Shown one piece after another: positions 55,601 to 64,000 of a stretch of DNA of 64,000 nucleotides. The translations under genes were made by a program, and so were the position numbers. This DNA comes from Pictodentalium vernedei (taxonomy: Eukaryota; Mollusca; Scaphopoda; Dentaliida; Dentaliidae): positions 455,776,681 to 455,840,680 of the forward strand of contig CM062296.1 of the NCBI GenBank assembly GCA_031216915.1, in the 5' to 3' direction. Position 1 is the stretch's first letter; each line of letters begins with the position of its first letter. Below the pieces are notes generated by a model. The model was given only the letters and a program-made list of their open reading frames with translations. It was not told the DNA's origin and searched no databases.

Positions 55601-56719
55601 CTAATCGCAACAACAGGTATATGTGTTGACATCATTCAGCCTGACCATTAATTGAATCACTGGTGCAGATATAACTTTGGAGACCGTTCTTTTCGCCTAC
55701 CGAAGATTTCGTCAGAGCTTTCGAATTCTGTTGGATTTCTTCCATGCACAATTAACCGTTCAGTCTTGAAATGATAACTAGGACATTTTTCAAAACTCGA
55801 CCAATTTTGCAGGATCAGACAGCGAAGTATCCTAACACTTCTCAGTAATACTATATTTTAGTATAGTGGGAGATGGATGACTGATGTGTTCGGCTAAACC
55901 ATTACGTTACATACCCATTGCACTGAAAATGAATACTGCAGCTAAGAAGAACACTGCGCATGAAGCACTATAAACATACATATTCGTGTTACATATAACA
56001 TTGGTATTGAATATATCGTTGAGTGTATAACATAAAACGGCAATAAGATTATTCCACCTGAAGAGACTGATCTACAAATCCTACTTTCGCAATAAAGAAC
56101 ATGCGAAATATTTCTTCGTCTACATCAGAGAGTAAGAGTAAGAACTAGAAGATTACAATTGATATGGATCGCATTACAGTCTCGCGTGTACAGCATTAAC
56201 CATTTCAACTGTGGCGGTAGAAACGCCAATTATTTCCATAGAAAAGTTACATGATTACAGAAGCGGCGGAGCCGGGGGAGAGTGCATGTGCCACTCCACG
56301 TTTTTTCCACAGATATGTTTCGCAGTTACACAATGAGTTAAACTGGACGCATGTAAACGTGTCAATATAAGGCATTTGTGTAACATTGTTTGCAAATCCT
56401 AACAGGATTTAGCCAAAGAATCACACTTTCGGTCGCTTCGTTCCGTTTCTTCTACTTCAACTATCTTCCAACTCGAAGGCTGACCTTTGGGTTGGAAGAT
56501 GGTTAAAGTAGAAGAAGCGGACAGTACAGTGACCCCACAGCGGCATGTTCATCTAAACGAGACCATAGCGAGTCATGGTACATTTACCGATATACGACTG
56601 TAACCTTTCTCACACTGGTTTGAATCACGGTAGCATTGTAAATTCGTGCCCCTTCACTTTTATCGAGCTTCTGCATGATTATATACTAACCATTTCAGAC
56701 CCATTGAATGGTATCGTGT
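55601..56719. other. Unassigned, with one hairpin
   Basis: A hairpin at 56448-56515 has arms ttctacttcaactatcttcc and inverse. No gene is recognised. Confidence 0.45.
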
Positions 56720-57131
56720 CAAATTTTGGCAACAAGAAAGCTCCTTTCATTTGTGAAGGAAAGCCATTGTAACAGTGAGGAGTATTTAATTACCAGTGCA
56801 AGGAAATCGTTAGCTGATAAGCAAGACAGAAACAATAACCGATTTTTACTAAGCCCAATGTTTTTTTCCAATCAAGTGTTACAAATGGTGTTTGTACAAA
56901 TTTTCGACGTCAACTGTCAGTGAGTGATAATGGGGCATTATTTTTTGCAATAAAACTTTGTTGTTTATCAACTTTACAAAAGGTAGCATTTAATTAGATA
57001 AATACTTTATGTCGTCGCTAGTGAAACCGTCGCTAGTCACTCGCAAAGGAAAAAAGAGATTCTCAAATTAATACTGCCTTTGCGGGAGACTTGCTCTCCG
57101 CTAAGCACAGTGGATTAACAGTAATATTCGA
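56720..57131 (+). repeat. Dispersed repeat of about 400 bp, copy 2
   Basis: See copy 1 at 55205. It ends exactly where the TTAA element at 57132 begins. Confidence 0.7.
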
Positions 57132-60100
57132 TTAAGGGGACGTCCAACCTAACTTTGGTTAAATTTCATGCAATTTCCTTTCAAGTCTAAAAAAGGTCCA
57201 AAATGAATAACGCCAATAAATTATATACCAAAATGCTTGGAATGGAACAAAGAACATGTGGAAACTGAAATTTGCCATGGAACTGCTGCCACGTGTAAAT
57301 AGCACCACCTGAAAGTCTGCTATGGCATAAGTAAGAGAACAAAATTTTTACAATAAAATACCTCAAAATAAAATAACAGCTGTATTCTACAAACATTGAA
57401 GTACATACTCGAAGAACTCTTTTCCTAATTCATGAAAGTAATAAAGATTGAGACCAAATGTTATAAGTGGAGTGCTCACTGATTGAAGGCAGACATTTTC
57501 TTTTGTTTATGTTTTGACTTGGGGAGTTCAACAAAGGTCAACTTGAAGGAGTCCAGCAGAAGAAGTATGGAAGGACAAAAGAGTGTCTCCCAATATAAAG
57601 ATGTATGTGTTACTGTGGTGGTTTGGAAAGAAACTATGATATTCTCCTATGTAGAATGCACTGCAGAGTCATACATTGTAGCTGAATAAATATATTTCCA
57701 AACCCCTTGCACTGTAACCCCTTTTATCCCATGCATCAATTTGACAGTGATTAAATTGTTAAATATGTCTGGTTTATCAATAAGTATAATAGTTCTGTTT
57801 ACTCTTGGACACCAATACACTCATGATATCTGTTGGAGAAGAAATAAGGGTAACTGTAACCTGTCACTGCAATAAACCATGAAATGTACATAAAAGTACA
57901 GTATTATTCAAAACACATCAAATCAACCTTACATAACCATTATTGCATGTACTTTCTCCAAGGTTGCTTATTGGCATATTGAGATCAGAAGGGCACATCC
58001 AGAGGGTCTCACATATTTTTTTCAAGAACGCAGTACACAAAGCAATCCCCAAAAGGTGACACGTGAGCTCCATTTGACACAAAAAATTTCCCGGAGGGGG
58101 GAGAGGGGGCTCTCTTCCTTGTATGACGCTACCTCCGACACTCAAGGCATATGCCTTTTTTCTCAAAGTTTAACTCTTTTTGAAGATCCTGGCCACACAT
58201 GTTCCAAACACTATCAGACAGGTAACCCTCCAAATAAGTGTATCTGCAAAATCATGTTACACTGCAAAACATTCTTTTTAGACTTTTAGTTCTGGACCTT
58301 TCATGCTTCTTACTTCCAACTATAAAACTTAAGTTATCGATTAATTGGTGAATAGAAAAGTCCTGCCATAATCAACATTTTGAGTTCTATAAGCCTTCAA
58401 AACAGCTCCGATAAAAGTGTCAAACATCAGATTGGTGGCTTTATACAGAATATTCATTAGGTTGTTGCTTGATAAGTAATAGGAACAAAATCTTCACTAG
58501 AAAATTCTGTAGCAATACAATTGAGGGTATTAGCAGGCACTTTGCAACAAACTGTAACAAATCAACTAGTTATAAACAAAATTTTCTAACTCAAAAGAGT
58601 GAAAAAGTACCACAACTCTGAAAAAAATGTTGGAAGAAACACATGCTTATTGCTACAGCAGCTACACAGGCATTGTTTCCCCATGATGCTCGATCACAAC
58701 ACCAAATATCCTTCAAATTGGAGTAGCAATGGTTGAGATACAAGGGAGAATGTTGGTACATGTAATGCTGAATGGGTAAGACTAAGATTAAGAGGACAGG
58801 GGTCACCACTGCACAGCCCCAGATGCACCTTTGATTTTCCAACATCCAGGTCTGGGGCATAATAATCGCAACACACCCACCTTATCAGTTTATAATTTCA
58901 GTAAAATAAAAGAAATTATCAATTTTAATTAATTAATAGATGATGGAAAATATTTGGCTTCCTTCGCCTTCTCGTACTATTTAATTACCACAAACAATAT
59001 CAGTTTGATGCCGATAAACGAAACTGAACGCATGTGGTCTGGTTAAAAAGTAACTCGGCACGAATAATGAAGAAATTGCGAATATTTCGTGTATTTCATT
59101 TGTTTAAAAGCCAATTGCAGCTAATATTGACCGTGCATTCGATAATTCGTTTCGGTTTTGACCACACGGCCACGCTGACACTCAGTGACAGCGGTTATGT
59201 TTATTGTGATATGCAAATTGGGGGAAGGTTTCCGGTGAAGGAGATTTGTCACATTTGTCAGTGTAAAACGATGACAAAAGACACTGATCGATGCTTGTGT
59301 TAGTGTGGTTGGTTGCAAGGAAAAACTGAATTCTCAGCATCGTCCAAGCGCACCTTATTTAAAAGCGCGAATGCATCATTTTCAACCCATCTTCAATCGG
59401 TCCTTTGCAGACATCAAAGATAGCCGCCACAATCCCATTGTTACTAGGAGGTAAATAACTTTACAACATCGGGGGTAAATCAACACGCTCAATATAGTTC
59501 CAGGTCACTTGGAATATACTTCGTGCAAACGTGATTTCTGAAGCATTCTGCTTACTTTGTTATGAATATTGCCTAATTTTATGTGTATCGTCCCGTTTTA
59601 ATACACTCGGTTATTTTTTTACAAGTGGTTCATGTTGTCTTTCTAGTGCGCAATAATTCAGATTTTTTGTCAACAAAAAAGTTCAGACGGCCTGTCAACA
59701 CGAGAGGGAATTTCGAACCATATTTTGCAGTTATGACATTAACAGCTCAAGTATTCGCTGTCACCTGTTTGCAAATCCGCTCATACATTGTCTCGAACAA
59801 ATAAAGGGCGTGATCACGTCCTTGCATTCTTACGATTGCCCAAAATTGAGTATTTCTGCAAGAACCACATCGTAATCACATGACCGGAATAAACATCATT
59901 GAAACATGGCCACATCCGGAACATCCAAAATTTGTGTTGGTGTTATTACATTCAAACATCAAAACCCACCAGAGTGTGTGTAAAAAAATGCTTTCTCCGA
60001 GTCTGTTGTATGTTATGATTATATTGAGGACAAGGCTTTCGAATTACCGATTATTTTGTGGTTTTACCGGTTCGTTACTTATTGCCATTGGCAAATTAAT

Positions 60101-60278
60101 CTTCTTCAAAATCATAAAATTCACTTTTTTTCCTGAAAACAATCATATGTACCTTTTCTATGCACTTTACTCATTATTTTGATATATAATTTGCCTTTCC
60201 TTACTTCTCTTATCTGTTTCTGAGGCATTGGGGAAAATGTCAAAAAATTGACCAAAGTTAGGTTGGACGACCCCTTAA
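57132..60278. mobile_element. 3.1-kb TTAA-flanked element with short inverted ends
   Basis: Left end TTAAGGGGACGTCCAACCTA and right end the inverted form (ggttggacgaccccttaa), with the match continuing through actttggt, about 30 bp in all. TTAA target duplications are typical of piggyBac-type transposons. Inside I find no intact transposase. A Cys-rich end at 59236-59303 (KEICHICQCKTMTKDTDRCLC) faintly recalls the cysteine-rich C-terminus of piggyBac transposases but is too short to count. Most of the interior is unassigned. Confidence 0.65.
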
Positions 60279-60329
60279 TCTGTTATTGCATCAGTGCAAC
60301 AAAACATGTATACGTACATACAAGTAGGT

Positions 60330-61904
60330 ATAAAAGGCGGATTCCGTATCACTTGTACACGATTTGCACTTGAACACGGTACATGAATGTACACCGCCAT
60401 AGGATTCAGTGTTAAAATCGTGTACAAGTGCAAAACATGTCGTTTTTCATGGTGATACAGAATCCGCCATTGGTTTTGAGACTCTCAGATCGCACTTTTA
60501 ACGTTCAAATACCCGTTGGCGAACGCGTACATTCGACACGTCGGTCAAGAGTGAAAAAAAATGTACGAAATTTTAAGAAAATCTAATTAAAAATTTGTTC
60601 TCTACGTTCCCATCGCGGATTAGACCATCGATCCATCGTTGGTGAACGCGAGCAAAAAACGTTTTGCGGATTCTGTATCAGCATCAAAAAGTGGTTTGCG
60701 GATTCTGTATCACCTAAGTAGGTAAACGTTCACCAACGGGTATTTGAACGGTTAAAGAGCGATCCGATCGGGGAAACCCATTTGCGGATTCTAGATCAGG
60801 AAAATCGACCTCAGTACGGTACATGGAAAAAAAGGTGATACCGAACCCGCAAACCACTGCCACGTTCCCGATCGTGTTTGGGACGGTATAGGGTGCGATT
60901 TGATCGGTGAAAAAACGTTTTGCTGATTCATCTCTTGAGTTTTGTGAATGAAAGGTTTTCGTTCAAAAGAGTCGATTATAAAATTGAATCTGTAAAAATA
61001 GACATTCATGTTTTGTTTCGGTGTGAATGAAAAGAAATCGTTCAACGGATGACAGATGAATTTTAAGAGATAAAACTGACACTCATGTTTTTGTTCTGGT
61101 GTGAATGAAGGTTTTCGTACAAAAGAGTCGACTATAAAATTGAATCTGTAAAAATAGACATTCATGTTTTGTTTCGGTGTGAATGAAAGGTTTTTCGTTT
61201 ACATTGAAAAAAAATTGAGTTTTAGAAAATTAGAAAATCGATGGGAAAAATCGTTTGTTTACGTTTTGTCACTGCGAATTTTGTGAAATAAATTTTAATA
61301 AAACACTTTATAGAATTGTTTCATTCAAATAAAAATAGTTCGTAGAATTGTTTCATTCAAATAAAAATTCTATTATAAAACCTTTTTTCACTTATATGAA
61401 TTTTTAAGAGATAAAACTGACACTCATGTTTTTGTTCTGGTGTGAATGAAGGTTTTCGTTTAATGGGTCGTTTTAATAATAGACAATAAAAGCGCATTTC
61501 CACTCAATTAGGTTTAAGTGGTAAATAAATTTTTAATATATTCGTGATAATGTTCGGAGATATGAATGAACCCTTTTAACGGATGTAATTATTCTCAAAC
61601 GCGTTAAATCAGAAACTGGTTTCTTATGCACTAAAACTTTCAAACTTTTCAAAGTTCTTCAGTCCGTCACTGAGTGAATAATCTGTGATGCGATTTTAAC
61701 GTGTTCAGAGGCAAAACGCATTTATAGAGGTTTTATCATGTAAAATGTTTTTCCTCAACTGTTTTTTTAGTTATTATATTAAAGACAGAAGATTTTTATT
61801 TACTTAAAACATAAAAATAATTATACATTTAATTTTGAAAATAATAAATAACTCACATTAGCATACTCAAAGGAAATATTAATAATTTAAAAACGAAAAA
61901 AAAA
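60330..61904 (+). repeat. 5' terminal region of Polinton C
   Basis: Inverted relative of 28005-29640. It includes ggattcagtgttaaa near 60400, several cgttggtgaacg / cgttcaccaacg segments near 60520-60740, and two to three copies of a unit of about 125 bp carrying ttcatgttttgtttcggtgtgaatg (trimmed) between 60940 and 61200. Confidence 0.75.
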
Positions 61905-63201
61905 ATGTTTTTACAGATGGATGCCAAGGGGGCGCGGTGGCTCAGTTGGTAGAGGTGCAGGCTGCAAGCCGAGAGGTCCTTGGTTCGAATCCCACATGTG
62001 GCAACCGCGTTGTGTCCTTGGGCAAGACACTTCACCCCGATTGCCTACATGGGGGCACGATGACGCTGTGTACGGAGGCGTACTGCACGTCGATGGTGCG
62101 CATGTCTTCAACCAATCTAACCCTGCCTGTGCTGCGGTGCAGAGTTCAGAGTTCCGATGTTGGAGAGCTGACAGCTGCTCGTCGTTGCTCGGTGGTTCTC
62201 TCCGGGTACTCCGGCTTCCTCCACCCGTAAAACTGTCACGGTCACGATTAGCCATTGTGCATAAGTATGTGACCTTAAACACCAATAAATAAATAAATAA
62301 ATATAGATGGATGGATGCCAAACGTCGAGGTCAGCTTTTAAACGAATATGAACGTGCCAAGAAGAGCATTCAATCGGCTGACAGAAGCAGACGTCTTGGA
62401 GAGATGGAACTCAGACGCGAAGCCACAAAAATATTTAAACCCGTGACGGAGGTTCAAGAGCGAAGCAAGAAGGAGATAGTTGAAGAATTGAGACCCATAA
62501 AAGAGAGTTCTTTGAGAATGGGTTCGTTGCCCGGTAGTTTTACAAAACAGTATTCCTTTCAATCTATACCGGATTACGTTCCCATGAGAATCGAAACCGA
62601 TGTGAGCGAGAGCGACGATACAGCTTCGACTATCACCACTGATAGCGTCGCGTCGTCCGAGGATGGTGGTAAGAGAGATCAGTTGTATGGAATTTATAAG
62701 GATTCGGACGGTAGAACTTTTGTGGGCGACACAGAAGTGGAAATGGATGATGATAATTTAATCGTCGGTTCGAATAAGTATAAAATAACTAATGGACTGC
62801 GCAAATTGCTCCTTTTCGACAAGCCTAGTGATTACACGGAACAGGATTTCGACAATTATGGCGACATTCTGGTTCAGACCCACGCCATGAAGAGAAATAA
62901 CGATGCCAGAGAGACGAGACCCAGAGCCAACAGAGGTTACAAGTGGACGAAAGTGGTGAAACCCATATGGGATATGAATAAGAAGTTCGTCGAATCGGTG
63001 ACTGGTAAAGGGGTGAAAACCACTTTTCTTCCGAGCGATTCTGACGCTCTGTCTCAGAGATTGAGTTTGTTGATGGCAAGTAGACGTGCTGGTAACACAG
63101 GATTAGATAATGAAATAGTTACTATATGTGACGAATTGTTAAGACAGAAGGTTTTGAATAAAAACCATTATAAAAGGCTGATGAACGAATTGAAGGATTG
63201 A
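61905..63201 (+). pseudogene. Conserved Polinton protein 1 of element C, split by a SINE
   Basis: The original start is ATG 61905 (MFLQMDA), after which a SINE interrupts the gene. Past the SINE the duplicated target supplies a new ATG at 62311, and the frame runs open for 296 codons to TGA 63199-63201. Conserved blocks are RRLGEMELRREATKIFKPV, YGDILVQTHAMKRNNDA, RGYKWTKVVKPIWD and GLDNEIVTICDELLRQK. The middle is acidic and Ser-rich (SESDDTASTITTDSVASSE). There is no known motif; it is the most complete version of this gene in the window. Confidence 0.8.
61928..62309 (+). mobile_element. tRNA-derived SINE inserted in Polinton C, 12-bp target duplication
   Basis: The head has A box ggtggctcagttggtag and B box ggttcgaatccc, then a body with ctccgggtactccgg, and the tail gtgaccttaaacaccaataa with (AAAT)n. 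The flanking gatggatgccaa occurs at 61916-61927 and 62310-62321, a clean 12-bp duplication, as expected for LINE-assisted insertion. Confidence 0.93.
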
Positions 63202-63338
63202 TATATATAATAAGTAGAGAGAAACAAACAAACAAAATATATAAAATAAAATAGTAAATTTTACACTAGAATAATAAAAGTATTTAAACAACAAACTATT
63301 TACCAGTGAAAACAAAATATATATTATAAAATAAATAT

Positions 63339-63719
63339 ATGTTGGTGATAAAGAACAGGGGATACGTTAGAACTTACTCTCAAGGCGGTTCTGGCATCGT
63401 CGATTCTATAATGCGAGCGTTCACGAGTGATGCAGGTAGAAAACTCGCATCGACCGTGTTTGAGGTTGGTAAGAAGACGGCTTTGGATGCTGGTAAGAAA
63501 GCCGCTTCCGAAGCCAGTGGTAGGATAGCTTCTGTGGCTGGCAAGAGGGCAGCCGACGCGTTGATCGACAAGTTGATCAGTCCACCGGCGAAGCGAGCTA
63601 CGTTAGAGCGAACGCCGAAAAGTTGGAAAGATTTTAAGGATGCTGTGGTACCCATACAAAATTTAGCCAGAATGACGAGTGGATCTGGATTGAAGAGAAC
63701 TCGCGACGGTGTAATATAA
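63339..63719 (+). CDS. Ala/Lys-rich virion-core-like protein of Polinton C, intact
   Basis: 126 residues from ATG 63339 to TAA 63717-63719, unbroken. N-terminal MLVIKNRGYVRTYSQGGSG, a predicted amphipathic helix SIMRAFTS, the Ala/Lys/Gly middle KKTALDAGKKAASEASGRIA, and a C-terminal PKSWKDFKDAV block ending GLKRTRDGVI. Net basic. It is the reference copy for the broken relatives at 5227 and 26568. A role in condensing element DNA or in membrane passage is inference from composition and from its place among virion genes. Confidence 0.75.
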   Translation: MLVIKNRGYVRTYSQGGSGIVDSIMRAFTSDAGRKLASTVFEVGKKTALDAGKKAASEASGRIASVAGKRAADALIDKLISPPAKRATLERTPKSWKDFKDAVVPIQNLARMTSGSGLKRTRDGVI

Positions 63720-63807
63720 ATAAATAATAATATTAAAACTGAGTTTGATAAAACATAAAATTGTGTTTGAAAAAATCTAAAATAACAACAACAAAAAATA
63801 AACAAAG

Positions 63808-63828
63808 ATGAACATTAAAGATATGCCT
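63808..63828 (+). pseudogene. First codons of Polinton C packaging ATPase
   Basis: ATG 63808-63810 begins MNIKDM, the same six residues as the ATPase of element B, then homology stops. This marks the truncation point of C. Confidence 0.65.
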
Positions 63829-63954
63829 CAGATAGTTGCATCTAAGCACTTAATTCTACGAACTGCACCTCAGAAGAAATCAGCGACAGTACTTGTCTTT
63901 TTCAAATTTCTCGGATGCCATAGAATTAAGAAAGGACGCCGGTTTTGTTTACAT

Positions 63955-64000
63955 TGGCATGGCGGGGGTTTGAACCCACGCCGAGAGAGTTTCCTTCGGC
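63955..64000 (-). tRNA. Partial tRNA-like 3' part (class II or SINE head)
   Basis: On the minus strand the window edge holds a stem gccga...tcggc like a long variable arm, then a T arm with gtgggttcaaacccc and an acceptor 3' strand ending gccatgcca. The B box is ggttcaaaccc. The 5' half lies beyond the window, so the anticodon is unknown. It could be a serine or leucine tRNA, a tRNA pseudogene or a SINE head. Confidence 0.4.

Larger units (their letters stand above)
60330..63826 (+). mobile_element. Polinton C, 5' part only
   Basis: Third Polinton, same lineage as B, plus orientation. A terminal region of about 1.6 kb, then protein 1 (split by a SINE), the Ala/Lys-rich protein, and the first seven codons of the ATPase, after which homology stops at about 63826. 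Its two readable genes have no stops, so this copy decayed less than A or B. Confidence 0.85.

Noticed and set aside
59034..59303. Cys-rich frame considered as a piggyBac transposase C-terminus
   Set aside because: Too short, and the cysteine spacing is not clearly that of the family.

Overview
This window is AT-rich animal genomic DNA, most likely from an aquatic invertebrate. The evidence is the mix of large viral-like Polinton/Maverick DNA transposons, tRNA-derived SINEs, non-LTR retrotransposon fragments, Tc1/mariner remnants, TTAA-flanked MITEs, many fold-back elements, and one exon that reads as a Cys-loop ligand-gated ion channel. The species cannot be fixed from sequence alone. Almost nothing here is ordinary host gene; the window is a nest of mobile elements.

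Layout. 1-3395: unassigned sequence with a decayed Tc1-like transposase on the minus strand. 3396-19512: a complete Polinton, called A here. It has about 550-bp terminal inverted repeats starting with AG and a probable 6-bp target duplication (tacgat/cacgat). On the plus strand it carries a conserved unknown protein, an Ala/Lys-rich virion-core-like protein, a packaging ATPase, a probable minor capsid protein, two small unknown proteins, a membrane protein, a phospholipase-A2-like protein, a retroviral-type integrase and a truncated major capsid protein. A fibre-like protein lies on the minus strand, then an adenain-like protease (plus), protein-primed DNA polymerase B (minus) and one more unknown (minus). 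Most of these genes are broken by in-frame stops (mostly TGA) and a few frameshifts, so A is a decayed but recognisable copy. 19513-21430: a TTAA MITE and three tandem copies of a roughly 468-bp tRNA-like repeat. 21430-29640: Polinton B, a different lineage, 5' end to the right, truncated in its polymerase gene and also decayed. 30321-36438: a 6.1-kb segment bounded by inverted repeats, holding a Tc1-like transposase remnant and a LINE. 36440-60300: the probable host exon, LINE pieces, five kinds of fold-back or palindromic element, SINEs, MITEs, a diverged satellite-like array and a 3.1-kb TTAA element. 60330-63826: Polinton C, close kin of B in the opposite orientation. Its first two genes still read open, but a SINE sits inside the start of gene 1. 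The window ends with a partial tRNA-like sequence.

How the genes fit together. In Polintons, PolB copies the element by protein priming, the integrase inserts it with a 6-bp duplication, and the ATPase, protease, major and minor capsid proteins form a virion-assembly module. The PLA2-like, fibre-like, membrane and small basic proteins fit entry or virion-core roles, but that part is inference. No gene set here looks complete enough to be active: A has lost the second half of its capsid gene, and B and C are truncated.
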